Of a DNA stretch of 23,123 bases, positions 14,933 through 22,633 are shown piece by piece; position 1 is the first letter of the stretch, and each line of letters begins with the position of its first letter. The stretch comes from an uncultured Lachnoclostridium sp. GTDB taxonomy: Bacteria; Bacillota; Clostridia; Lachnospirales; Lachnospiraceae. The notes below the pieces were generated by a model. The model made no database searches and was not told the origin of the DNA. It saw only the letters and a program-made list of their open reading frames with translations. The translations under genes and the position numbers were made by a program. The stretch lies in NCBI GenBank assembly GCA_902464595.1, contig CABQJX010000033.1, forward strand, positions 1-23,123, written 5' to 3'.

Positions 14933-16225
14933 ATGGTCAGAGCAATCGTAGGAGCGAACTGGGGCGACGAGGGAAAGGGAAAGATCACGGACATGCTTGC
15001 AAGAGAGTCTGATATTGTGATCCGCTTTCAGGGCGGAAGCAATGCAGGCCATACCATCATCAACGATTATGGGAAATTTGCGCTTCACCTTCTGCCCTCC
15101 GGTGTTTTTTACCAGCACACCACAAATATCATTGGAAATGGAGTGGCACTCAATATCCCTTATCTGATCCGGGAGCTGGAAACCTTAGAGGAGCGCGGTG
15201 TTCCAAAGCCCCATATGCTGGTGTCAAACAGGGCTCAGATCCTGATGCCTTACCATGTGCTTTTCGATACGTATGAGGAGGCGCGTCTGGCAGGAAAATC
15301 CTTCGGTTCTACCAAATCCGGCATCGCGCCCTTCTATTCAGATAAATACGCCAAGATTGGATTCCAAGTAAGCGAGCTTTTTGACGACCGCCTGATCTGC
15401 GAAAAGGCAGAGCGGGTATGCGAGATCAAAAATGTCCTGTTAGAGAATCTGTACCATAAGCCCCTTCTGGACCCAAAGGAGCTGGTGAGAGAGCTGAGAG
15501 AGTACCGGGAGATGATCCGGCCCTATGTGTGTGATACCTCCGCTTACCTGTGGGCCGCCCTCAAGGAAGGGAAAAACATCCTTTTAGAGGGGCAGTTAGG
15601 ATCTTTAAAGGATCCGGATCACGGTATTTACCCCATGGTCACTTCCTCCTCCACCCTGGCCGCTTATGGAGCCATCGGAGCCGGAATCCCTCCCTACGAG
15701 ATCAAAAATATCACGACCGTGGTAAAAGCCTATTCCAGCGCAGTGGGAGCAGGCGCTTTTGTCAGTGAGATCTTTGGGGATGAGGCAGAGGAGCTGCGCC
15801 GCAGAGGCGGAGACGGAGGCGAATACGGCGCCACCACAGGACGTCCCAGGCGTGTGGGCTGGTTTGACGCAGTGGCCACCCGATATGGATGCCGGATCCA
15901 GGGAACCACGGAAGCTGCGTTTACGGTTTTGGACGTGTTGGGGTACCTGGATGAGATCCCGGTGTGCATCGGATATGAGATTGACGGCGAAGTGACAAGG
16001 GACTTCCCTGACACGGCCCGCCTGGAACAGGCAAAGCCTGTATTTACAACGCTTCCAGGCTGGAAGTGTGATATACGGGGGATCCGCAGATATGAGGAGC
16101 TTCCAGAGAACTGCCGCAGATACATCGAATTTGTGGAGAGGGAGATCGAAGTCCCCATTTCCATGGTGTCCAATGGACCGGGCAGGGATGATATTATCAT
16201 GAGAACAGGAAAAGGACAGGTTTAA
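14933..16225 (+). CDS. purA: Adenylosuccinate synthase
   Basis: PurA converts IMP and aspartate, with GTP, to adenylosuccinate, the first step of the AMP branch. The 430-residue length is typical. The N-terminal loop GANWGDEGKGK (residues 7-17) carries the catalytic Asp12; the widespread form is GxQWGDEGKGK, so Asn replaces Gln here. GGSNAGHTI carries His40, and GATTGRPRRVGWFDA (near residue 300) matches the IMP/GTP-binding region. The middle motif reads EGQLGSLKDPDHG rather than the usual EGAQG-type sequence, pointing to a distinct subgroup. The ATG at 14933 has AAAGGAGG 8 bases upstream. It follows the LysR gene by about 105 bases, and its stop codon overlaps that of the convergent membrane-protein gene. 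Confidence 0.95.
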   Translation: MVRAIVGANWGDEGKGKITDMLARESDIVIRFQGGSNAGHTIINDYGKFALHLLPSGVFYQHTTNIIGNGVALNIPYLIRELETLEERGVPKPHMLVSNRAQILMPYHVLFDTYEEARLAGKSFGSTKSGIAPFYSDKYAKIGFQVSELFDDRLICEKAERVCEIKNVLLENLYHKPLLDPKELVRELREYREMIRPYVCDTSAYLWAALKEGKNILLEGQLGSLKDPDHGIYPMVTSSSTLAAYGAIGAGIPPYEIKNITTVVKAYSSAVGAGAFVSEIFGDEAEELRRRGGDGGEYGATTGRPRRVGWFDAVATRYGCRIQGTTEAAFTVLDVLGYLDEIPVCIGYEIDGEVTRDFPDTARLEQAKPVFTTLPGWKCDIRGIRRYEELPENCRRYIEFVEREIEVPISMVSNGPGRDDIIMRTGKGQV

Positions 16226-16245
16226 GCCTGCCCCTTTTCTTTTTC
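16210..16245. terminator. Stem-loop at overlapping convergent stop codons
   Basis: AAAAGG-A-CAGG (16210-16220) pairs with CCTG-C-CCC-TTTT (16227-16238), with one mismatch and one bulge, around the loop TTTAAG that holds both stop codons. CTTTTTC follows on the plus strand and CTTTTCC-like bases on the minus strand. It may end both transcripts. Confidence 0.5.
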
Positions 16246-16536
16246 TTCCTCTTCCTTTTCTGCTTTTTCTTCCTCTATCTTCTTAATTTCCTCCAGGATT
16301 CTCTGATCTTCTCCAGAGGGACGCAGAAGGCGGACGGTGAGGATCATGGCAAAGAGGATCACGGGGATAAATACCATGGAAAAAAGAACAGCCATGAGGT
16401 AGTTTTTCGGTGCTCCCATGAGTGCCAGGATCAGAGCTAAGATCGTCAGTCCGGCTAAGAGCAGGGCCCCAAAAAGGGCCAGGATACGTTTGATTTTCAA
16501 GATAGATCCATTCCTTTCGATGTGCTGGCTTTGCAT
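16222..16536 (-). CDS. Small two-helix membrane protein with charged C-terminus
   Basis: The 104-residue product has two membrane helices (about residues 16-40, LALFGALLLAGLTILALILA, and 47-70, containing VLFSMVFIPVILFAMIL). A charged tail rich in Lys and Glu follows (EEIKKIEEEKAEKEEEEKEKG), likely a coiled or extended cytoplasmic segment. The ATG at 16536 overlaps the stop of the ABC-F gene as TAATG, which suggests translational coupling. A TTG at 16500 with AAAGGAA 10 bases upstream gives MKIKRILALF and is an equally reasonable start. Its stop overlaps the purA stop by three bases on the opposite strand. I recognise no domain. Its partner or role is unknown; co-expression with the ABC-F protein is the only clue. 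Confidence 0.75.
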   Translation of the reverse strand: MQSQHIERNGSILKIKRILALFGALLLAGLTILALILALMGAPKNYLMAVLFSMVFIPVILFAMILTVRLLRPSGEDQRILEEIKKIEEEKAEKEEEEKEKGQA

Positions 16537-18494
16537 TACTGGGTACAGCCTTCCTCTGCCAGCTCTTCCCAGCGGGCGTACAGCTCCTCCAGCTGAGAGG
16601 AGATTTCCTCTTTTTCACGGTTTAACTCCATCAGTTTTTCTACATTGGTGAAGATTTCTTCCTTCACCAAAAGACTGTCGATCTCCCCATCCCGCATCTC
16701 AAGGGCATGGATGGATTCCTCTGTCTTTTTTAACTCGTTTTGGAGCCTGCGGATCCGGGCCTGTTCCTCCTTTTGAGCTTTCCAGTCCGCCTTGCTGTCT
16801 CCCTGTGCAGGGGCTTCCTGGGAAAAGAATTTTTGGCTGGGGACGGAGGAGGCTTCCGGCTGTCTGGAAGAGAAAAATGCGTTTTCTACGGTTTCCTTTT
16901 TTTCAAGATAATAGTCATAATTGCCAATGTAGTTGATCAGGGAGCCGCCGGTCAGATCCAGGATCCGTGTGGCCGTGCGGTTGATAAAATACCGGTCATG
17001 GGATACGTAGAGCACGGTTCCCGTATAGCGGCACAGGGCACTTTCCAGGATCTCTTTGGAGGTAATATCCAGATGATTGGTCGGCTCGTCTAACAGGAGA
17101 AAATTAGCGTCGGACAGCATAAGCTTTGCCAGGGAAACCCGGCCCCGTTCCCCGCCGCTGAGATCCCCGATGAGCTTGAACACATCGTCCCCTGTAAAGA
17201 GGAAGGAAGCCAGGGTATTGCGGATCTGGGTATTGTTCATCGTGGGATAGGTGTCCTGCAGCTCGTCAAAAAGAGTTTTTTCCCGGTGAAGGACTTGATG
17301 CTCCTGGTCATAATAGCCGATATGTACCTTGGCTCCCAGGCGGATCTCTCCGTCATCTGCGGGGAGCAGCTGGTTGATGATCTTTAAGAGGGTGGTTTTG
17401 CCTGTTCCGTTGTTTCCGATGATGGCCACCCGTTCCCCCCGCTTGATCTCAAAATCCACATCTGTAAACAAGGTCTGGTTTCCGAAGGATTTGGAGAGTC
17501 CCTTTACGCTGAGGACATCTTTTCCGCTCTCTACGTCCGGTTCCAGACGTATATCCATGGAGTCGTCCGCCTCCATAGGCTTTTCCAGGCGCTCAATCTT
17601 ATCAAGCATCTTTTCACGGCTTTCTGCCCGCCGGATGGACTTTTCCCGGTTAAAGGATTTAAGCTTCGCGATCACGGCCTCCTGATGCTTGATCTCCTGC
17701 TGCTGGTTCAGATAAGCCCGGATCCTGGCATCCCGCAGCATAGCCTTTTTATCGCTGTAGGCCGTATAATTTCCGGAAAATACGGTTCCGGTCCCGTTAT
17801 CCAGCTCAATGATCTTTGTGACTACCCGGTCTAAGAAATACCGGTCGTGGGCTACGATGATGACGCTGCCGCTGTAGTTTTTCAGATAAGTTTCCAGCCA
17901 GGAGATGGATTCCATATCCAGGTGGTTGGTAGGCTCGTCCAAGAGAAGAATATCCGGTTTGGTCAGGAGGAGACGGCCTAAGGATACACGGGTCTTCTGG
18001 CCTCCGGACAGGGTATTTACCGGTTTGGAAAATTCTTCCTCCCCGAAACCAAGTCCCTTTAATACGCCGGTGATCTCACTGCGGCAGGCGTACCCTCCTT
18101 CCAGTTCAAACTGGTGGTTTAACCGGCTGTACTCCTCAAGAAGGCTTTCCAGCCGGCCGCCCTCTGCATGCTTCATATCTGCCTCCAGCTCCCTGAGACG
18201 TTCCTCCACCAAAAGGATCGGGCGCTTTACCTCAAGGACTGCCTCATAGATGGTGTGGCTGCTGTCCAGATCCTGGTGCTGGGCCAGGTATCCGATGGAT
18301 GCCCCTTTGCTGAGGGCGACCGAGCCTTCATCGGCGGCCAGCTCCCCGATGATGATCTTTAGGAGGGTGGATTTTCCCGCGCCGTTGATCCCCACTACGG
18401 CCGCTTTTTCGTGCTCCTCAATATGGAAGGAGATATGTTTTAAAATGGGGGATTCCCCAAAGGATTTGCTTATATTGCTGCATGACAGGATCAT
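16536..18494 (-). CDS. ABC-F family ATPase with C-terminal coiled coil
   Basis: The 652-residue protein has two ABC ATPase domains and no membrane segment, as in ABC-F translation factors, which bind the ribosomal E site and act on stalled or antibiotic-bound ribosomes. Domain 1 has Walker A GINGAGKST (35-43), LSGGQ (162-166) and LLLDEPTNHLD (184-193). The interdomain linker (about 230-320) is highly charged, with NQQQEIKHQEAVI and RRAESREKMLDKIERL. Domain 2 has GNNGTGKTT (360-368), LSGGE (445-449) and a second LLLDEPTNHLD. A coiled coil lies near 565-645, as in the Uup/YdiF-like branch. AAAGGAG is 7 bases before the ATG at 18494. It is divergent from rex and has its own promoter. A housekeeping role seems likelier than antibiotic resistance, but sequence alone does not settle it. 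Confidence 0.93.
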   Translation of the reverse strand: MILSCSNISKSFGESPILKHISFHIEEHEKAAVVGINGAGKSTLLKIIIGELAADEGSVALSKGASIGYLAQHQDLDSSHTIYEAVLEVKRPILLVEERLRELEADMKHAEGGRLESLLEEYSRLNHQFELEGGYACRSEITGVLKGLGFGEEEFSKPVNTLSGGQKTRVSLGRLLLTKPDILLLDEPTNHLDMESISWLETYLKNYSGSVIIVAHDRYFLDRVVTKIIELDNGTGTVFSGNYTAYSDKKAMLRDARIRAYLNQQQEIKHQEAVIAKLKSFNREKSIRRAESREKMLDKIERLEKPMEADDSMDIRLEPDVESGKDVLSVKGLSKSFGNQTLFTDVDFEIKRGERVAIIGNNGTGKTTLLKIINQLLPADDGEIRLGAKVHIGYYDQEHQVLHREKTLFDELQDTYPTMNNTQIRNTLASFLFTGDDVFKLIGDLSGGERGRVSLAKLMLSDANFLLLDEPTNHLDITSKEILESALCRYTGTVLYVSHDRYFINRTATRILDLTGGSLINYIGNYDYYLEKKETVENAFFSSRQPEASSVPSQKFFSQEAPAQGDSKADWKAQKEEQARIRRLQNELKKTEESIHALEMRDGEIDSLLVKEEIFTNVEKLMELNREKEEISSQLEELYARWEELAEEGCTQ

Positions 18495-18533
18495 GATAAA
18501 CTCCTTTAAAAATCATAGTGTTTGGCTCACACA

Positions 18534-18562
18534 AGTATAATATATGGTACTGATTTTTTCAA
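18534..18562 (-). promoter_or_regulatory. Promoter of the ABC-F gene
   Basis: On the minus strand, TTGAAA (18557-18562), a 17-base spacer and TATACT (18534-18539). An imperfect dyad TTGTGT-N7-ACACTA lies just downstream (18516-18535). Confidence 0.68.
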
Positions 18563-18578
18563 GAACAACAGCAAACGT

Positions 18579-18607
18579 TTGACATTTTTTTGACGCCTGT
18601 TTATAAT
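18579..18607 (+). promoter_or_regulatory. Perfect-consensus sigma-A promoter of rex
   Basis: TTGACA (18579-18584), a 17-base spacer and TATAAT (18602-18607) match consensus at all twelve positions. The palindrome CAAACGTTTG (18572-18581) overlaps the start of the -35 box and may be an operator. Confidence 0.85.
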
Positions 18608-18657
18608 AGGATTTAGTTTTGACAGAATGAAAAGTAAGGAAAAGGTGGAAAACAGAC

Positions 18658-19323
18658 ATGGAACGCAAGGAGATATCGAAGGCAGTCATATCCAGGCTGC
18701 CTCGTTATTACCGATATTTAGGAGAATTGATCGAGGAGGGAGTGGAGCGCATTTCCTCCAATGACCTGAGCACAAGAATGAAGGTGACGGCTTCCCAGAT
18801 CCGTCAGGATCTGAACAATTTTGGCGGTTTTGGACAGCAGGGATACGGCTACAATGTAAAATACCTGTACTCTGAGATCGCCAAGATATTAGGGATCGAC
18901 CGGCAGCACAATGTGATCATTATTGGAGCCGGAAACCTGGGACAGGCGATTGCCAACTATACGAACTTTGAGCGCCGGGGCTTTGTGATCAAGGGAATGT
19001 TCGATATTAATCCCAAGCTGATCGGTTTGGTGATCCGGGGGATTGAGATCCGCTCTGTGGATGAGCTGGAGCCTTTTATCAGGAAAAATGATATTCAGAT
19101 CGCAGCTCTCACCATACCTAAGACAAAAGCCCCGGAGATCGCCGACCGCCTGGTGAACGCAGGCATACGGGCTATCTGGAATTTTGCCCACACCGATCTG
19201 GTAGTGCCGGATAATGTAGTGGTGGAAAATGTCCACCTGTCAGAAAGCCTTATGCGCCTTTCTTACCGGGTGAGCAATATGTACAGTGAGGAAGCCGCCG
19301 AGAAGGAGAAGGCAGGAGAGTAG
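18658..19323 (+). CDS. rex: Redox-sensing transcriptional repressor Rex
   Basis: Rex senses the NADH/NAD ratio and represses fermentation and respiration genes when NADH is low. The 221-residue protein has an N-terminal winged helix (about residues 12-65, including VTASQIRQDLNNFGGFGQQGYGY in part) and a Rossmann fold with IIIGAGNLGQAI (about 87-98). VKGMFDINPKLIG and the C-terminal swap helix follow, ending in a charged tail. Length is normal (about 210-220). The ATG at 18658 has AAGGTGG about 9 bases upstream. It heads a closely packed series with acpS (11-base gap), nnr and alr. The promoter is an unusually perfect consensus with an overlapping palindrome. I did not find the clostridial Rex operator TTGTTAANNNNTTAACAA in the divergent region. 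Confidence 0.97.
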   Translation: MERKEISKAVISRLPRYYRYLGELIEEGVERISSNDLSTRMKVTASQIRQDLNNFGGFGQQGYGYNVKYLYSEIAKILGIDRQHNVIIIGAGNLGQAIANYTNFERRGFVIKGMFDINPKLIGLVIRGIEIRSVDELEPFIRKNDIQIAALTIPKTKAPEIADRLVNAGIRAIWNFAHTDLVVPDNVVVENVHLSESLMRLSYRVSNMYSEEAAEKEKAGE

Positions 19324-19334
19324 AGGAGAGGCCT

Positions 19335-19742
19335 ATGATACTGGGAGTGGGAACCGATCTGGTAGAGATCAGCCGCATAGAGCGGGCCTGCAGGAAGGAT
19401 CATTTTGTAAAAGGCGTCTTTACAGACAGGGAAAGCCGGCAAGCGATGGGGTCAGCCTCTAAGCTGGCCGGCTCTTTTGCTGTGAAGGAGGCGGTGGCAA
19501 AGGCGCTGGGGACGGGATTTCGCACCTTTATGCCCATCGACGTGGAGGTGCTGCGTGACCCCTTAGGAAAGCCCTATGTGATCCTTTATGGGGGCGCTTT
19601 AGAGCGGTTTTGCCAGATGGGGATGGAGCAGATCCAGGTGTCCATTTCCAATACCGGGGAGTATGCCATGGCATTTGCTGTGGGGGAGGGGATCCCTGTG
19701 GGAATAAGCTCCCCGGCTGGCCCAGGTTGTTTGGAAAAATAG
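19335..19742 (+). CDS. acpS: Holo-[acyl-carrier-protein] synthase
   Basis: AcpS transfers phosphopantetheine from CoA to acyl carrier protein. The 135-residue product has the two metal-binding motifs of the family: GTDLVEI with Asp8, and FAVKEAVAKALGTG with Glu52. SISNTGEYAMAFA lies near the end of the fold. It is slightly longer than the usual 120-126 residues, with a Pro/Gly-rich tail (GIPVGISSPAGPGCLEK). GAGGAG lies 6 to 8 bases before the ATG at 19335. It follows rex by 11 bases and precedes the nnr gene by 12, and so is very likely in the same operon. Confidence 0.96.
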   Translation: MILGVGTDLVEISRIERACRKDHFVKGVFTDRESRQAMGSASKLAGSFAVKEAVAKALGTGFRTFMPIDVEVLRDPLGKPYVILYGGALERFCQMGMEQIQVSISNTGEYAMAFAVGEGIPVGISSPAGPGCLEK

Positions 19743-19754
19743 AGGAGGAACAAT

Positions 19755-21320
19755 ATGAGGACTCTGGTTACGGGAAAACAGATGAAGGCCATTGACAGCT
19801 ATACCATCCATCAGGTGGGGATCCCTTCCCTGGTTTTGATGGAGCGTGCAGCCCTGGAGACAGCCAGAGCTGCCGAAAGGATGTGGAATGGAAAGGAAAC
19901 CATATGGGCGGTCTGCGGCACAGGCAATAATGGGGCCGACGGGGTGGCCGCAGCCAGGATGCTCCATTTGAAGGGCTGCCCAGTGCGCATTTTCCTGGTG
20001 GGAAACCCGGAAAAGGGAACCGAGGAGTTCCGAACCCAGCTTCGCATCGCAGGAAATACAGGATTGACTGCCGCCTCCTGGCAGGATGGGGAGGAGGAGG
20101 AATGCGGCCTTCTCATTGACGCGATCTTTGGAGTGGGGTTAGGCCGTCCGGTGGAGGGAGAGTACAGGCAGTGCATGGAAATGCTGGCCTCTAAGGCTAT
20201 ACGCGCCAGAGTGGCTCTGGACATTCCTTCCGGCGTCCATGCGGATACAGGGCAGATCATGGGGATCGCCCTTCCTGCAGATGTGACGGTGACATTTGGC
20301 TGGGAGAAGATGGGAACCGCCCTCTATCCAGGCAAGGGGTATGCCGGGGATGTCCAGGTGGCAGACATCGGATTCCCGGTTCAGGCCTTAGAAATCCTTG
20401 AGGGTGAGGAGCCCTATGCTCTTTCCTACGGGGAGGAGGATTTAGGACAGATCCCCCAGCGTCCTGCCTATTCCAATAAGGGAACCTTTGGAAAAGTTCT
20501 GGTTGTGGCTGGCTGTGCCGATATGTGCGGAGCCGCTTATCTTGCCGCCCTGTCCGCTTACCGGGCCGGAGCCGGGCTGGTAAAGATTTTAACAGTAGAG
20601 GAAAACAGGCAGGCTCTGAAAGAACGTTTGCCGGAGGCGATCCTCTGCTGTTACCGGACAGAGGAAGCCTACGGGGAGGAGGATACATTTCGGGAACAGA
20701 TAGAAGCCCAGGTCAAATGGGCAGATGTGATCGTCCTGGGGCCTGGATTGGGGCAGGAACCCTATGTGGAGGAGCTGACGGAGCATGTGCTCACCAGTGC
20801 CTTTGTCCCGGTTGTGATCGATGCAGACGGGCTGAATACCATTGCCGCCCATCCCCGCCTTAGCTCTTATTATACAGAAAATATCATTGTGACGCCCCAT
20901 TTGGGAGAAATGGCCCGCCTCACAGGAAAGACGGTGAAAGAGATCCAAAAGGATCTTCCAGGAACGGCAAGGGAGTATGCCCAGACATATGGGATCACCT
21001 GCGTACTCAAAGATGCGGCCAGTGTAGTGGCTGGAAAGGATGGAAGCCTTTATGTGAATGCCAGTGGAACCAGCGCCATGGCAAAAGGCGGGGCAGGGGA
21101 TGTGCTCACCGGCCTGATTGCAGGGCTTTTGGCCATTGGGATGGATCAGGAGGAGGCAGCCTGCATGGGCGTGTATGTCCACGGGCGTGCAGGAGAAAAG
21201 GCGGCCCAGTCAAGGGGAGACCATAGTCTTCTTGCCTCAGAATTAGCGGATGCCTTGGGGGAAGCCATGAGAGCAGGGGATCATATGAGAGCAGGGGATC
21301 ATGAAAGCAGGAGGAATTAA
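19755..21320 (+). CDS. nnr: Bifunctional NAD(P)H-hydrate epimerase/dehydratase
   Basis: The 521-residue protein repairs damaged (hydrated) NADH and NADPH. The N-terminal YjeF_N/NnrE epimerase domain (about 1-215) has VCGTGNNGADG (53-63) and DAIFGVGLGRPVEG (122-135) and interconverts R and S forms. The C-terminal NnrD domain (about 235-500) is the ADP-dependent dehydratase of the ribokinase-like fold, with FGKVLVVAG near its start, a middle VIDADGLN and AKGGAGDVLTG (443-453) with the catalytic Asp449. GAGGAGG is 6 bases before the ATG at 19755. The extreme C-terminus carries two copies of MRAGDH from an exact 18-base duplication and probably lies outside the fold. It is next to rex, so both NAD-related functions are co-transcribed. 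alr begins 6 bases later. Confidence 0.95.
   Translation: MRTLVTGKQMKAIDSYTIHQVGIPSLVLMERAALETARAAERMWNGKETIWAVCGTGNNGADGVAAARMLHLKGCPVRIFLVGNPEKGTEEFRTQLRIAGNTGLTAASWQDGEEEECGLLIDAIFGVGLGRPVEGEYRQCMEMLASKAIRARVALDIPSGVHADTGQIMGIALPADVTVTFGWEKMGTALYPGKGYAGDVQVADIGFPVQALEILEGEEPYALSYGEEDLGQIPQRPAYSNKGTFGKVLVVAGCADMCGAAYLAALSAYRAGAGLVKILTVEENRQALKERLPEAILCCYRTEEAYGEEDTFREQIEAQVKWADVIVLGPGLGQEPYVEELTEHVLTSAFVPVVIDADGLNTIAAHPRLSSYYTENIIVTPHLGEMARLTGKTVKEIQKDLPGTAREYAQTYGITCVLKDAASVVAGKDGSLYVNASGTSAMAKGGAGDVLTGLIAGLLAIGMDQEEAACMGVYVHGRAGEKAAQSRGDHSLLASELADALGEAMRAGDHMRAGDHESRRN
21267..21302 (+). repeat. Exact 18-base tandem duplication at the nnr 3' end
   Basis: ATGAGAGCAGGGGATCAT occurs twice without a gap (21267-21284 and 21285-21302) and encodes MRAGDH twice. 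A third partial relative (GAAAGCAGGAGG) follows and includes the alr ribosome binding site. Confidence 0.95.
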
Positions 21321-21326
21321 GAGAGA

Positions 21327-22508
21327 ATGAACATTTACAGCAGAGTATGGGCTGACATTGATCTGGATGCGGTGGAGGCGAATATGAGAGCCATGAAGGC
21401 CTTCCTCCCTTCCTCCACCTCCATTATGGGGGTGGTGAAGGCCGATGCTTACGGATACGGCGCTGTGCCTGTGGCCAGAACCATCGATCCCTATGTGGAA
21501 GGATATGCGGTGGCCACCATCGACGAGGGCATTAACCTGCGCCGCAATGGTATAAAAAAGATGATCCTGGTGTTGGGAGTGACCCATGAAAGCCGGTTTG
21601 GGGAGCTGATCGACTATGACATCCGCCCCTCCATTTTCCGGCTGGAGGACGCGAAGGAGCTGTCTGAGACCGCGGTGAAGCGGGGAAAGAGGGCAGCCCT
21701 CCATTTGGCAGTGGATACGGGCATGAGCCGCATTGGAATGACGCCGGATCCATTATCCGCGGATATGGTATCTGCCATGGCAAAGCTTCCGGGGATCTTT
21801 ATAGAAGGGATCTTCACTCATTTTTCCAGGGCTGATGAAGCGGATAAAACCTCCTATGAAGCCCAATACGCAGCATACCGCCGCTTTTTGGGGCTGTTAA
21901 GGGAGAGAGGGATCTTTATTCCTCTGCGCCACTGTTCCAACAGCGCCGGGATCGTAGAGGGCCTTTCCTCCAATGAGATGGACATGGTACGGGCCGGGAT
22001 TGCCATTTATGGCCTGTATCCGTCTGATGAGGTGGGGAAGAACCAGGTATCCCTGACTCCCGTCATGAGCCTGAGAAGCTCCATCACCTGCCTGAAAATG
22101 ATCGGGCCAGGGACGGCGGTGAGCTATGGGGGAACCTTTGTGGCAGACCGTCCCATGCGGGTGGCTACAATCCCTGTGGGCTATGCGGACGGATACATGA
22201 GGAGCCTTTCCAACTGCGGATCTGTACTGATCTGCGGAAAAAGGGCTCCTATTATCGGCAGGATCTGTATGGATCAGTTCATGGCGGACGTGACGCAGAT
22301 CCCAGAGGCAAAGCTTTGGGATGTGGTAACCCTGGTGGGGAAAGACGGTGGGGACGAGATTACCGTGGAGGAGCTGGCCCAGGCAAGCGGCGGTTTCCAT
22401 TATGAGATCCTGTGCGGCATTGGAAAACGGGTTCCCAGAGTTTATTACCGGTATGGGGAGCCGGTGGGACAGAAGGATTATTTTAACGATACATATGAAG
22501 GGTTTTAG
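21327..22508 (+). CDS. alr: Alanine racemase
   Basis: Alr is a PLP enzyme that converts L-alanine to D-alanine for peptidoglycan. The 393-residue protein has the PLP lysine in VVKADAYGYG (Lys38) and the opposing catalytic tyrosine in VGYADGYMR (Tyr286, matching Tyr265 of the Geobacillus enzyme). HLAVDTGMSRIG, FTHFSRADE, VRAGIAIYGLYP and GRICMDQFMADVT are further family blocks. AGGAGG lies about 11 bases before the ATG at 21327, partly inside the end of nnr. It is very likely co-transcribed with nnr, acpS and rex. The order alr followed by a mazF-type toxin is common in Firmicutes. Length and all key residues are normal. Confidence 0.97.
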   Translation: MNIYSRVWADIDLDAVEANMRAMKAFLPSSTSIMGVVKADAYGYGAVPVARTIDPYVEGYAVATIDEGINLRRNGIKKMILVLGVTHESRFGELIDYDIRPSIFRLEDAKELSETAVKRGKRAALHLAVDTGMSRIGMTPDPLSADMVSAMAKLPGIFIEGIFTHFSRADEADKTSYEAQYAAYRRFLGLLRERGIFIPLRHCSNSAGIVEGLSSNEMDMVRAGIAIYGLYPSDEVGKNQVSLTPVMSLRSSITCLKMIGPGTAVSYGGTFVADRPMRVATIPVGYADGYMRSLSNCGSVLICGKRAPIIGRICMDQFMADVTQIPEAKLWDVVTLVGKDGGDEITVEELAQASGGFHYEILCGIGKRVPRVYYRYGEPVGQKDYFNDTYEGF

Positions 22509-22509
22509 A

Positions 22510-22544
22510 AGGAGCCTTTAGAAAAACGGGCCAGCCAGGCTCCT
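22510..22544 (+). other. Stem-loop after alr
   Basis: AGGAGCCT (22510-22517) pairs with AGGCTCCT (22537-22544) around a 19-base loop. No T-run follows, so it is not a classical terminator. It may stabilise the alr 3' end or mark a processing site. Confidence 0.45.
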
Positions 22545-22549
22545 ATCCC

Positions 22550-22588
22550 TTGGCTCTCTCATATACTGTCAGTGTATACACAAGCCAA
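22550..22588 (+). promoter_or_regulatory. Nested inverted repeats in the mazF leader
   Basis: An outer pair, TTGGCT (22550-22555) with AGCCAA (22583-22588), surrounds an inner pair, TATAC (22562-22566) with GTATA (22574-22578). It could be an operator or an RNA structure. TTGGCT and TATACA might also serve as a weak promoter, but the spacing of 19 is poor. Confidence 0.4.
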
Positions 22589-22633
22589 AAACGGCAATAC
22601 TAAGGTGTAACAAACAGACGGAGTGTGAGGGAT

